20,614 nucleotides of DNA from a virus, in IMG/VR virus record IMGVR_UViG_3300009093_000139, positions 1 to 20,614 of that record. The stretch is one strand, 5' to 3'. A program made the translations under genes and the position numbers. Shown here in pieces: positions 1 through 7,127 of this stretch. The notes under the pieces were generated by a model, which made no database searches, was not told where the DNA came from, and saw nothing but the letters and a program-made list of their open reading frames with translations. Every line of letters starts with the position of its first letter. The stretch's first letter is position 1.

Positions 1-354
1 AGCGTAGCTCGCTGCGCCCTTCATGGCCGCACCGGAGACGCCAAGCCCCCTCGCTGCTGCGCCGTTCTGGACAGACTTCAAACCCTGCTGAAGGTTAAAT
101 TGGTAGCCTGGTGTCGTTCGCAGTGTCGCCTCATCCATCGTGATTGGAGCGGTCAACTGCGGAAGCTGACTCTGAAGCATGTTCGCGCCGACTTGGCCGA
201 ATTGCTGGTAGGGCTGCAAATCCTTGCGGGTCTGCTGGTACATGGCCATCTGCTGGGCAGAGGCGTTCTTGGTTGCGTCCGCCTGTGCATTGGCGCCCAT
301 GATTGACGCGCCAGCACCAACCACGGCTGAGCCTATAATTGCGGTTGCAACCAT
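1..354 (-). CDS. P22 gp7-like DNA ejection (DNA transfer) protein, 3' end outside window
   Basis: The first 118 codons are present and the frame runs off the left edge. The start is ATG at 354 with AAGGA about ten bases upstream, six bases after the acetyltransferase stop. The N-terminus is an Ala/Gly-rich hydrophobic stretch (about residues 3-20) followed by a Gln-rich helical region and the motif TPGYQFNLQQGL near residue 80, then RGLGVSGAAMKGAASYA. This pattern is known from DNA transfer or ejection proteins of P22-like phages, which are packaged in the capsid and move into the envelope on infection. Its place after the tail genes matches gene 7 in P22. The family call rests on recalled motif style and position. 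It could also be another internal virion protein. Confidence 0.65.
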   Translation of the reverse strand, partial: MVATAIIGSAVVGAGASIMGANAQADATKNASAQQMAMYQQTRKDLQPYQQFGQVGANMLQSQLPQLTAPITMDEATLRTTPGYQFNLQQGLKSVQNGAAARGLGVSGAAMKGAASYA

Positions 355-360
355 GGGTTG

Positions 361-831
361 TTATTCCTTGTCCAAGAATTGCCAGAACATCAGTTCCGTG
401 GCCTTGAAGCCTGCAGCCTCCAGAAGGGGGCCGGCATATTTCGCATGGCGGGTCTTGATGCCGATCTGCATCAGGTTGGCGCCGCGTCGTTTGCATTCCT
501 TCTTCCAAGCCTCGAACAGCAGCGAGCCGCCATGGAGACCGCGAAGATCCGGCGTCACGTAAAAAATGTCTGTCGTCGCCGTGAGGCAGCCCTGGTAGTG
601 CATGCCTGGAGCGATGAAGGAAACGAGATAGCCGATCAGGTCTCCGTCTTCGCGCAGGGTGACGTAGATGACCTGCCCCGCCGATGAGCGGGCGAGATAG
701 AGACCGTACTGCGGGTCCAGCGGGATGCCCGCCGCCTTGTGCTCTGAGAGTTCGTCATAGTGGCCAGGAAGAAGCGGTTGGACCTCGGCAAGCGTGATTT
801 CGTTGAGAGGTTCAATCTGGACACTGAGCAT
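361..831 (-). CDS. GNAT-family N-acetyltransferase in the tail operon
   Basis: This 156-residue protein has the size and layout of a single GNAT domain: an N-terminal helix-rich part, strand segments around residues 54-60 and 65-73, and the acetyl-CoA pyrophosphate loop region DLRGLHGGSLL at about 95-105, matching the R/Q-x-x-G-x-G/A signature. A final strand follows, with GFKATELMFWQFL near the C-terminus. GNAT enzymes move acetyl from acetyl-CoA to amines. The substrate is unknown. The start is ATG at 831, which shares its A with the TGA stop of the upstream hydroxylase gene (TGATG). A TTG at 846 is possible but lacks a better ribosome site. Similar acetyltransferases are known next to internal virion protein genes in podoviruses, so a role in modifying virion or host proteins is plausible but inferred. 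Confidence 0.75.
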   Translation of the reverse strand: MLSVQIEPLNEITLAEVQPLLPGHYDELSEHKAAGIPLDPQYGLYLARSSAGQVIYVTLREDGDLIGYLVSFIAPGMHYQGCLTATTDIFYVTPDLRGLHGGSLLFEAWKKECKRRGANLMQIGIKTRHAKYAGPLLEAAGFKATELMFWQFLDKE

Positions 832-1388
832 CAGTCGCACCTGCAATCGATTATGAGCACCAGCCGATCGTCGGCTGAATGGTTCTGAACCCAGTGCTCG
901 ACTTTGTTGTTGATGTGCCAGACATCGCCAGCGCGGAACGTCACGGACTCATCCCCGATGTAGAAAACCGCGCCCGGCAAGCACTGAAGCGCCACCATGT
1001 ATCGTTCGAAATAGGTTGCTGGCGCCCCACCATCTACATGCGGCGTGATGGTCTTTCCCGGCGGCAGCTTCGTGATTATCACGCGACCGAGACGGGTTGC
1101 CTCAACGGTGCGCATGAGATCGAAGACGATCGGCCGCAACTGGGGCAGTTTTTCCCAAGCTGGGTAGGCGATGCATTCCTTGTCATCGGTGATTGTCGTC
1201 GGGTCACCGGTACGTTCATACTCCGCGATGTCGTTGAACCGGCAAAGGATGTCGCTTACCTCGGCGTGAGCGGTGCCGGGATGCTTGGTGCGGATCGGAT
1301 GTGCATTCCATAGCTCTGGCTGGCGCTGCAATGCGCTGAGCAGCGGCGTGACATTGAGCCCAGCCGCGAGCTGCTGAAAGTTCTTCAT
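831..1388 (-). CDS. Aspartyl/asparaginyl beta-hydroxylase-like Fe(II)/2-oxoglutarate oxygenase
   Basis: This 185-residue protein carries a double-stranded beta-helix oxygenase signature. It has TPHVDGG at residues 116-121 (H117 and D119), a distal region WHINNKVEHWVQN at about 157-169 (H165 the likely second iron His), and R175 in RLVLIID, the expected position of the 2-oxoglutarate carboxylate anchor. Strand YMVALQCLPG and FRAGDVW fit the jelly-roll core of the AspH-like family, which hydroxylates amino-acid side chains using O2, Fe(II) and 2-oxoglutarate. The start is ATG at 1388 with AAGGA five bases upstream. The gene sits between beta-rich virion proteins and the acetyltransferase, with a stop-start overlap to the latter. 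Its target is unknown; virion proteins or host proteins are both possible. Confidence 0.8.
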   Translation of the reverse strand: MKNFQQLAAGLNVTPLLSALQRQPELWNAHPIRTKHPGTAHAEVSDILCRFNDIAEYERTGDPTTITDDKECIAYPAWEKLPQLRPIVFDLMRTVEATRLGRVIITKLPPGKTITPHVDGGAPATYFERYMVALQCLPGAVFYIGDESVTFRAGDVWHINNKVEHWVQNHSADDRLVLIIDCRCD

Positions 1389-1395
1389 GGTGTCC

Positions 1396-2091
1396 TTAGC
1401 GGAAAGACGCGCCGAGCATCAGAAAGTTTGATGTGCCGCTCACGCTGGCGGTCACGGCATAAGATGGATTGGCGGGGCCAATGAGCGCGTTGCCACCCTC
1501 TGTCACAGCGCTGGCTATCGCCGTATTGTAGTCCCTGGTTATTCCGGCGACTGTCGATGTCGTGTCCCAGAACAGGAACATCGGCGACAGCAATATCCCA
1601 CCCTTTTTGACCTGGAGGTGGTCGGTATGACTGCCGGTGCCAGTGGTATAGGATGAAAAGGTATCCACCGGAGTGTTCGGGTTGGCCAATCCGCCAGCGC
1701 TATAGGTTGCTACCCAGATATTGTAGAAGCTTGCACCCGGCTGAAAGGTCATCACCACATTACCGGTGGCGTCATTCGGAACTTGTGCCGAGACGATGGC
1801 ACAACCGACTAGGAAGAACCCGAGATCTCCACCATTCTGAATAACGATGTTAGCCGGGATGCCGTCGATGGTGACGGCTGTCAGTGGCCTTACTGGTCCT
1901 GATGTGGTGCCGTTATTCCAGCTTATGAGCGCGTAGACAGTGCGGAGCAGCGCTGGAGGTCCAAGTGCCCATCCGGCCGCTATGGCGACATTAGGACCGC
2001 CACTGATCGTTACATTGCCAAATTGTTGAAAAACCAGTGTAGCTGGGGGGAGTTCTCCCGCCAGCAGCATTTGCTGCATAACCGAGGGCAT
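1396..2091 (-). CDS. Beta-rich putative virion protein, unknown
   Basis: This encodes 231 residues rich in Gly, Thr, Ser and Val with alternating hydrophobic residues, typical of beta-sandwich virion proteins. There are no charged runs, no signal peptide and no catalytic motif. Recognisable landmarks are ALISWNNG near residue 60, GGDLGFFLVG near 90, and a C-terminus ending NFLMLGASFR. The ATG at 2091 shares its A with the TGA of the upstream gene (TGATG) and has AGGGA about seven bases upstream, so it is preferred over the TTG at 2121. Its place between tail genes suggests a tail-tip, fibre or decoration component. I do not recognise the family. Confidence 0.7.
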   Translation of the reverse strand: MPSVMQQMLLAGELPPATLVFQQFGNVTISGGPNVAIAAGWALGPPALLRTVYALISWNNGTTSGPVRPLTAVTIDGIPANIVIQNGGDLGFFLVGCAIVSAQVPNDATGNVVMTFQPGASFYNIWVATYSAGGLANPNTPVDTFSSYTTGTGSHTDHLQVKKGGILLSPMFLFWDTTSTVAGITRDYNTAIASAVTEGGNALIGPANPSYAVTASVSGTSNFLMLGASFR

Positions 2092-2603
2092 CAGGTAATC
2101 CCTGTGCCCGAGATGCGCCAACGGGTAGCGGCGACCTTAAGCGCCGTCGCCTGCCCCCCAGACGCTATCGTACGTGCACCAGTCGATCCCGTTCCAACTA
2201 AAACCAGCGTGTCATTTGTGATCGCAATCGTTATCGCCCCCGCACCGATATCATTATCGAACGTAACAGCCGTGCCGATCTCAAATGCCACCGATGAATT
2301 GGCCGGGATTGTCCATGTCCTGGGCGTGGTATCAGACGGAGGATGGTAGATATGCTTGGCGCTATCGGTGAGTACCAGAGTGTAATCCGAGATCTGAATG
2401 TTCTGCCGGATAAGTGATGAAAGCTGCGGGTCGTAAGCCTGGATCGTCACGCCGATTTGCGACGAGATATCTCCGCTACCTGCGGCGGAAACCAGGTTGT
2501 TGAAGAACCGGAGCCATCCCGGTGCTACATAGCTTCCATTGACGACGAGAGGATCGCCCGACTGCGGGATTATCGGCGTTCCCGGCTGCGATTTGTCTGC
2601 CAT
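2091..2603 (-). CDS. Putative tail fibre or minor tail protein
   Basis: This 170-residue protein begins with a Pro/Gly-rich segment (TPIIPQSGDPLV) and has GWLRFFNNLV at about 28-37, a pattern common at the start of short phage tail proteins. Its C-terminal two thirds form a beta-rich module containing YTLVLTDSAKHIYHP at about 74-88, RTWTIPANSSVAFEIG at 94-109 and a final TRWRISGTGIT. I recognise this module from the C-termini of phage tail fibre and neck-appendage proteins. The start ATG at 2603 lies in a TGATG overlap with the gp10-like gene, and AGGAAA lies upstream. The exact role (fibre, adaptor or tail needle replacement) cannot be decided. Its place after gp10 is where P22 has the tail needle gene 26, but no long coiled coil is seen. 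Confidence 0.7.
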   Translation of the reverse strand: MADKSQPGTPIIPQSGDPLVVNGSYVAPGWLRFFNNLVSAAGSGDISSQIGVTIQAYDPQLSSLIRQNIQISDYTLVLTDSAKHIYHPPSDTTPRTWTIPANSSVAFEIGTAVTFDNDIGAGAITIAITNDTLVLVGTGSTGARTIASGGQATALKVAATRWRISGTGIT

Positions 2604-4567
2604 CAGGAAGCGGCTTTCCTGATTTCGACCCAAGCTCCGTTCAGAGGGTTGCTCACGGGCGCCGACCAGGACAACTCGAAAACCCGGTCCCGAGCGATGC
2701 CGAGTTTGCGCCATTGGGGGGAAACGAGATATTCGCCTGTGGCCCCCATTGGCCTCAAGACTGGATTGCCGAAAGTTGCACCGCGATCATCGCTCCATCG
2801 CAGCGAAATCATCGGGGGATTGTCTAGTGTGGTCCCCGGTGTCTGGCCAACCTCGACATCGGCCACAAAACGGATGTATTCGACGCGGTTGCTGTCCTGC
2901 CCAACAAGATGAGGGAGCGTGCGAATTCTCGGGATCGACGTGGTACCGTCGAAATAATAATTCTGGTCAAAAACGTAGAGCGTACCGTTTTGGAAATCGC
3001 CCACATGACCTTCACCATAGGCAAACGCGAAAGAGTTTCCGCGATGGCGATTCAGAACGCCGTTACCATCCAGCGATCCGCGCTCGTGCCATTGTTTCGA
3101 AGCCAATTCATAGGCCCACGTCTTGTTCGCCGTGGGAAAATTAAGAATATAGAAGGCGTGCCCATCGATTTGGTGACAGTAACCGATCGCGTCATCGATC
3201 TTTGAATAAGATTGAAACTCAGCTTCAATGGCATGAGTGGAAACGCGCTCGACGGCATAGCCGGAACTCATCGCCACTATGGCGTTGCCCTGCCTGTCCT
3301 GGGTTAGCCAGAACATGGAAACGTCTTGCTGGGATAGAGAATATGGCGCCACGCAACCGTGATTGATGAAGGCTCCTTGGATTCGTCCGAACGTGAAATC
3401 TGCAGCGCCCGTGTTGGCCCAAATCTCCGAGGTCAATTCTCCGATCAGCCACAACTCGCCATGGATAGCCGCAAGACATTGAATGTTGTCGGCCGCACCT
3501 GTTTTTCCTGCAATGTCCAGCGGATCAAAGGCATAGCCATGAACGAAATCGACCGTGTAGACAAAGCCCCCAGTCACGAGAGAAACGATCCACGTGAAAC
3601 CTGTTCCGGTGCCACCGATCGATGCTGCTGTAGCGGACAGACTATCGTTGACCTTGTACCCAGAGCCGGCCGTGGTGATTGTCACTGACGAGACAACGGC
3701 ACCGGACACGACGATGGTTGCCTTCGCGCCCGTTCCCGATCCACCGGTCAGAGTAACGTTGGTATAGGTGCCGTTGGTGTAGGTCGCCCCAGACGAGCCG
3801 ATCGCGCCTGCCTTGACTGCTCCGGGCGTTCCAGGGGTGGTTGAGGTGAGCGTCAGCGTGTCATTGACAGCGTAGCCGGTTCCTGGTGCGTTGATCGTTG
3901 CGACGGTAATGATCCCGCCAGCTACCGTTAGATCGGCTGTAGCCCCAGTCCCCGTGCCGCCGGCAAGCGGAACGTTGGTGTAGGTGCCGTTCGTGTATCC
4001 GGCACCCCCAGAGACTATGGAGCCCTGATAAATTGCTCCCGGCGTTCCCGTCAGCATGGCGAATGTCACCAGGGACAGGGAGATGTAGAACTGGGCGGTG
4101 TTGGGCCGGTTGAAAATGAAGTAGGTATCGAGATAATCGACGCTCGTTGCGCCATAGAACGATGGGTCGGTGATCACTCCGAAGGCTCGCGTGACCATAT
4201 CCACAGCATAGCCCGTAGAAGTGCCATCTACGAAGATGATGACAAGGCCGTTGTCGGAGGCATTGACGATGTTGGTGCCGAAGGTAATGGTTCCTAGTAG
4301 TATCCAGATGTAGTCAGGTGAGACGAAATAGACCGAGCCGTTGATAACCGCGTAGAGATCGCCATTCGTGGCGCGGTAGGTGGTGCGATACCTGCCTACA
4401 ATCGGCGCTTGTGAAACGGGGCGAAGGCCAGGCGTCGGATAGTGGGTCACGGGAACTGGAGGTGACCCATCCGGTTCGTTGATTTCCGCATACAGATTTA
4501 CTGAGCGTTGCGCGCCAGCAACCAGGCTTCGTGACTGATAGGCGCCGCCGAGCAGGGGAATGCGCAT
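2603..4567 (-). CDS. P22 gp10-like packaged-DNA stabilization protein (tail hub) with repeat insertion
   Basis: This 654-residue protein starts MRIPLLGGAYQSRSL, followed by RSVNLYAEI and HYPTPGLRP near residue 47, and contains the later motifs GELWLIGELTSEIW and ALSxQD/FWLTQDRQGN. These are hallmarks of the P22 gp10 family, which forms the hub between the portal/gp4 ring and the tail needle and helps keep packaged DNA in the head. P22 gp10 is about 470 residues. The excess is explained by a Gly/Thr-rich tandem repeat inserted at about residues 172-333. Removing it leaves about 490 residues. The start is ATG at 4567, directly abutting the TAA of the gp4-like gene (TAAATG). The order gp4-gp10 is the same as in P22. 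Confidence 0.88.
   Translation of the reverse strand: MRIPLLGGAYQSRSLVAGAQRSVNLYAEINEPDGSPPVPVTHYPTPGLRPVSQAPIVGRYRTTYRATNGDLYAVINGSVYFVSPDYIWILLGTITFGTNIVNASDNGLVIIFVDGTSTGYAVDMVTRAFGVITDPSFYGATSVDYLDTYFIFNRPNTAQFYISLSLVTFAMLTGTPGAIYQGSIVSGGAGYTNGTYTNVPLAGGTGTGATADLTVAGGIITVATINAPGTGYAVNDTLTLTSTTPGTPGAVKAGAIGSSGATYTNGTYTNVTLTGGSGTGAKATIVVSGAVVSSVTITTAGSGYKVNDSLSATAASIGGTGTGFTWIVSLVTGGFVYTVDFVHGYAFDPLDIAGKTGAADNIQCLAAIHGELWLIGELTSEIWANTGAADFTFGRIQGAFINHGCVAPYSLSQQDVSMFWLTQDRQGNAIVAMSSGYAVERVSTHAIEAEFQSYSKIDDAIGYCHQIDGHAFYILNFPTANKTWAYELASKQWHERGSLDGNGVLNRHRGNSFAFAYGEGHVGDFQNGTLYVFDQNYYFDGTTSIPRIRTLPHLVGQDSNRVEYIRFVADVEVGQTPGTTLDNPPMISLRWSDDRGATFGNPVLRPMGATGEYLVSPQWRKLGIARDRVFELSWSAPVSNPLNGAWVEIRKAAS
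3602..4030 (-). repeat. Tandem coding repeat inside the gp10-like gene
   Basis: Two protein repeats of about 70 residues lie in tandem (residues about 180-249 and 251-322 of the gp10-like protein). Each contains YTNGTYTNV, then GG-T/S-GTGA, a T-x-I strand, and G-x-GY-x-VND-x-L. At DNA level the segments around 3745-3780 and 3972-4000 share long runs such as GTTGGTATAGGTGCCGTT versus GTTGGTGTAGGTGCCGTT. Such Gly-rich modules occur as inserts in other phage tail proteins. This one probably forms a surface beta domain on the hub. Confidence 0.85.
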
Positions 4568-5287
4568 TTACTGGCTGCCCCAGCCGTCGCTGTAGATATT
4601 GTAGCTTCCGCCTCCAACCAATGCGCGCGGCATCTGTAGTAGCGGGATCTGCGCATTTGTATTCTTGATGGTGTTCAGTGCGACCTTAGCCAGACCAATC
4701 AGGCTGGCATCAGGCGGCAATTGATAGGCAACGCGCAGCCGCACGGCGAGGTTTAGGCGGATGGCCTCTTCGTACTCCGGAGGTAGATTGAAAGCGGTGT
4801 TAAGGGTCGGGAAGCTTTGCAGCGCCGGCTTGACCGACAGATGCATCTCATAATTGGCATCCGGAACCGGCCAGATGAAAATATTGCCGAGCGGAAAGGC
4901 GGAATCGTAGAACAGATGGGCCGGGAAAGATGCAAGGCCCTTCAATGCGACACGGTTATAGTCCTCACGCGCTTCCCATACTTTCAGCGGGAAATCAACC
5001 TCAAGGGGAGCCCCGGTCAACTGGCGAAAGAAAGCTGCCTCGATGCGGTCGGGACGAGCTTGAGGAATATCGCCGCCCGGACCGACCGAATAGGATAGCG
5101 CACCGGTGCCCGTAAATACGATGTCGATCAGGTGGAAGACCAGCCAGCGACGGCGCGACCATTGTGCAATCATCGCATTGAGGCGCGACAAAGCTTTGTT
5201 CGTATCCTCAGCTAGCGGAGTCTGGCCAACGCCGATAATGCCGGCATCGTCCATCGCATCCGTGATGAGGTCGAGCGCGGTTGTCAT
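4568..5287 (-). CDS. P22 gp4-like tail accessory / head completion protein
   Basis: This encodes 239 residues starting MTTALDLITDAMDDAGIIG, then LNAMIAQWSRRRWLVFHL near residue 37-54. The alternation of helix then beta and the later LPPEYEEAIRLNLAVRLR (about 170-187) are typical of P22 gp4-type adaptor proteins, which bind the portal after packaging and close the head. P22 gp4 is shorter (about 166 residues), but longer versions are usual in other podoviruses. The ATG at 5287 overlaps the previous stop by four bases (ATGA). Position directly before the gp10-like gene supports the call strongly. Confidence 0.85.
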   Translation of the reverse strand: MTTALDLITDAMDDAGIIGVGQTPLAEDTNKALSRLNAMIAQWSRRRWLVFHLIDIVFTGTGALSYSVGPGGDIPQARPDRIEAAFFRQLTGAPLEVDFPLKVWEAREDYNRVALKGLASFPAHLFYDSAFPLGNIFIWPVPDANYEMHLSVKPALQSFPTLNTAFNLPPEYEEAIRLNLAVRLRVAYQLPPDASLIGLAKVALNTIKNTNAQIPLLQMPRALVGGGSYNIYSDGWGSQ

Positions 5288-5508
5288 GGAACAACCTTAC
5301 GAGGCCTGCCCGGGCCGCGCTTTATGGGAGCGCCCGCCTCATCGAAGGTCTCCGGCTCGTCGTCGGCTTCGACCGCATCGGGTTCGGCTGCCACTTCAAC
5401 GGGCGCCCACGAAGCCACGGCATCCGCATGCTCCTGCTCATTGTTGACGATGAGCATTTCGCCCTTGGGCGGGTAGATAGCCATCGGATAGAGGATGATG
5501 TCAGTCAT
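5284..5508 (-). CDS. Small acidic protein with C-terminal AT-hook-like motif
   Basis: This 74-residue protein has a short hydrophobic start (MTDIILYPMAIYPPKGE), a long acidic Ala/Glu/Asp-rich linker (about 25-60) and a sharply basic end, KRGPGRPRKVVP. The GRPRK core resembles an AT-hook, a minor-groove DNA-binding motif. The gene overlaps both neighbours by four bases (ATGA at 5505 and 5284) and lies between coat and gp4. No function is known to me. A head-associated protein that touches packaged DNA is one idea and is inference only. Confidence 0.7.
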   Translation of the reverse strand: MTDIILYPMAIYPPKGEMLIVNNEQEHADAVASWAPVEVAAEPDAVEADDEPETFDEAGAPIKRGPGRPRKVVP

Positions 5509-5705
5509 TTGGCCTCTGGGATTTCGATTGAGAAAGTGGGCGGTGCGACTGCAGCCGTCTCGATGAACGGCTTGGGATTTGGCGGGAAGCGAACGTCAGA
5601 CTGAGCGTCGCCCCAGTCCGGGCCAATCTCGGCTTCTTCGGCGGGGCTCAGGACGAGCCGGAACTCACCGGTCATTTGATGGTAGCGTGCGAGAGGGTAT
5701 CGCAT
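5505..5705 (-). CDS. Small hypothetical protein downstream of coat
   Basis: This encodes 66 residues from ATG at 5705 (MRYPLARYHQMTGEFRLVLS), followed by an acidic stretch and a Pro-rich middle (RFPPNPKPF), ending SIEIPEAK. It is translationally coupled to the next gene by ATGA. The start is uncertain. A TTG at 5741 would add twelve residues, but its first codons would lie across the hairpin that follows the coat gene. An ATG at 5675 is also possible. No strong ribosome site is seen for any of them. I do not recognise the family. Confidence 0.6.
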   Translation of the reverse strand: MRYPLARYHQMTGEFRLVLSPAEEAEIGPDWGDAQSDVRFPPNPKPFIETAAVAPPTFSIEIPEAK

Positions 5706-5712
5706 GGAAATA

Positions 5713-5734
5713 GGGGCGACCCGAAAGCCGCCCC
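5713..5734 (-). terminator. GC-rich hairpin just after the coat gene
   Basis: A perfect six-base-pair stem GGGGCG/CGCCCC (5713-5718 with 5729-5734) surrounds a ten-base loop, ten bases beyond the coat stop. On the minus strand it is followed by TATTTCC, a poor T-tract. It may act as a weak terminator or as an mRNA 3' end stabiliser that lowers expression of genes beyond coat. Confidence 0.45.
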
Positions 5735-5744
5735 AATCCAATCG

Positions 5745-6965
5745 TCAGATCTTGTCGGCCAAGATGCAGACCCACTCGGGGCGCACGTAGAGGTAGCCGT
5801 ACAAAATATCGAGCCTCGTGGCGAGCTGGTCTGTGCCCATCACGTAGGCAGTGACCATGCGCATCGAAATGCCGTCGTAGTTTTGACGAGCAGCCTCGTG
5901 GACGCCCTTCGGGATCACGAGATCGGCCGTAGCCATCGTGATAGCCTTCGGGGCATAGGCGAGGTTCTTGCGGTAGGTTTCACCCGCCTTGCTGGCGAGG
6001 CGCATGACAGCCGCATTGGCCGGCGAAGCCGTGACAGTCTGGTACTGGACCTGGTTGCCGCCCGAGGGGGGCGTCAGGGCCGGGTAGATCGGGATCACGG
6101 TCGCACCCGAAGCCACATTCGCAGTCACGACGAACTGCTGCAGTTTGCCCGTGGTGCGCTTGAACACGCGGTTCACCGCATAGACACCATCGAAAGTGAT
6201 GATGTCGCCCTTGTTCAGGGTTCCGGTGATCGCCGCCACGGTAATCGACGTTCCGGTCTGGTTGGCGCCACTGACAGTGCCAGACGCCGAATCATAGGTG
6301 CCAGTCGTGTGCTTGACGACCGTCTGATCCATGTAGAAGTCGAAGCCCAGAGCGTTCTTCATCTGGCCAGACTGGTACTGTTCGGAGATCTTCTGCGACG
6401 GATTGAACAGACCGGACAGGGTGGAGACGATGTTGGCTTCGGTCCACGGGTCCTGCACAACCTTGAGGCCAGGCTGCATCGGAGCCGAGTTGTCTTTCAA
6501 CATCGCGCCGGCCTGCAGGATGGTTGCAGTGTTCGGCGAGATGACGTTGTTGGAGCCGTCAACGTTGGAAACGTAGCGGGCAGCGCCACCGTCCGAACCG
6601 CTCATGATGTCAGCCGCCGCATCACCTGCGAGGTTGTTCATCATGGGCATGATGTAACGCTCGGAATAATCGTCGATCTTCAGGGTGCGCTCGGCAGTCG
6701 AGAAGGCGATGTCCACACCAGACTGGCTCTGAAGCTTCAGCGAGGTGAAGGTTTCCGTGGTATCCTGCGCAGAAAGCGCCGGCCCGTGGCGAACGGTGTA
6801 GTCGTTGGGCAGACGGACGCGGACGGCATCGCCAATCTTGGCGCCATCGACTCCGAACTGGTCGTCGTACTGGGTGTCAAGATTCTTGATGAACATGTTG
6901 CTGTTCTTGAACAGCGCGACCGACGCCTGGGTCACTTTGTCGATCGTGAGAAGGGTATTGGCCAT
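5745..6965 (-). CDS. Major capsid (coat) protein, P22 coat family
   Basis: This 406-residue protein starts MANTLLTIDKVTQASVALF. It contains GDAVRVRLPNDYTVRHG at about 45-61, then a strand-rich stretch leading to VDIAFSTAERTLKIDD (84-99) and YSERYIMPMMNNLA. These are core signatures of the P22 coat (HK97 fold) family. A beta-rich segment at about 222-315 (GTSITVAAITGTLNKGD and onward) corresponds in place and content to the extra I-domain of P22 coat. P22 coat is 430 residues. The start is ATG at 6965 with AAAGGA nine bases upstream; an upstream in-frame extension to 6986 has no better ribosome site. It follows scaffold, as in P22, after a 162-base gap with candidate control elements. Confidence 0.92.
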   Translation of the reverse strand: MANTLLTIDKVTQASVALFKNSNMFIKNLDTQYDDQFGVDGAKIGDAVRVRLPNDYTVRHGPALSAQDTTETFTSLKLQSQSGVDIAFSTAERTLKIDDYSERYIMPMMNNLAGDAAADIMSGSDGGAARYVSNVDGSNNVISPNTATILQAGAMLKDNSAPMQPGLKVVQDPWTEANIVSTLSGLFNPSQKISEQYQSGQMKNALGFDFYMDQTVVKHTTGTYDSASGTVSGANQTGTSITVAAITGTLNKGDIITFDGVYAVNRVFKRTTGKLQQFVVTANVASGATVIPIYPALTPPSGGNQVQYQTVTASPANAAVMRLASKAGETYRKNLAYAPKAITMATADLVIPKGVHEAARQNYDGISMRMVTAYVMGTDQLATRLDILYGYLYVRPEWVCILADKI

Positions 6966-6981
6966 CGAAATGGTCCTTTCG
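6966..6981 (-). promoter_or_regulatory. Hairpin over the coat ribosome binding site
   Basis: In the mRNA the sequence CGAAAGGACCAUUUCG lies immediately before the coat AUG. It can fold into a five-base-pair stem (CGAAA/UUUCG) with the GGA of the Shine-Dalgarno site in a six-base loop. The stem is short and AU-rich, so alone it would be weak. It could be a protein-binding or stability-tuned translational control site. Confidence 0.35.
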
Positions 6982-6997
6982 GGCAAACAGGGGGGAA

Positions 6998-7016
6998 GGC
7001 AGTCCTTTCAACTGCC
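6998..7016 (-). other. Small hairpin in the coat leader
   Basis: GGCAG and CTGCC form a five-base-pair inverted repeat with a nine-base loop, about 30 bases upstream of the coat start. The loop on the minus strand contains AAAGGA, a second Shine-Dalgarno-like sequence without a start codon close by. It may be part of a larger leader structure. Confidence 0.3.
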
Positions 7017-7055
7017 GGCTCTGCGGTGCCCGTGACCGCGATTTCGGGACATGAA

Positions 7056-7073
7056 CCCGGCTTAACGCCCCGG
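7056..7073 (-). repeat. Copy 1 of the CCGG-TTAACGC-CCGG leader motif
   Basis: On the plus strand this reads CCCGGCTTAACGCCCCGG, with CCGG at both ends able to pair. It matches the motif at 7968-7985 in 15 of 18 positions. It lies in the untranslated gap before coat. Confidence 0.45.
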
Positions 7074-7089
7074 TTGGCGAAGGACCCGG

Positions 7090-7095
7090 ATTATA
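7090..7095 (-). promoter_or_regulatory. Possible -10 box upstream of coat
   Basis: The minus strand carries a perfect TATAAT (in GCTATAATCC) between the scaffold stop and the coat start. No TTGAC-like -35 element lies at the usual spacing; the best upstream hexamers are poor. An internal promoter for coat is therefore only a possibility. Confidence 0.25.
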
Positions 7096-7127
7096 GCTTC
7101 CGGTCGCTTAGTCGGATGCGTTTCTGG

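Noticed and set aside
131-508. A minus-strand frame of 125 codons crossing the ejection and acetyltransferase genes
   Set aside because: It overlaps both supported genes in another frame and has a composition typical of an out-of-frame reading.
7022-7048. A 14-codon minus-strand frame in the coat leader
   Set aside because: No ribosome binding site, very basic random-looking product and no overlap with a neighbour.
7040-7066. A T-arm-like CGGG-TTCATGT-CCCG stem in the coat leader, considered as part of a tRNA
   Set aside because: No acceptor, D-arm or anticodon arm can be placed around it, and the loop lacks the conserved A of a T-loop.
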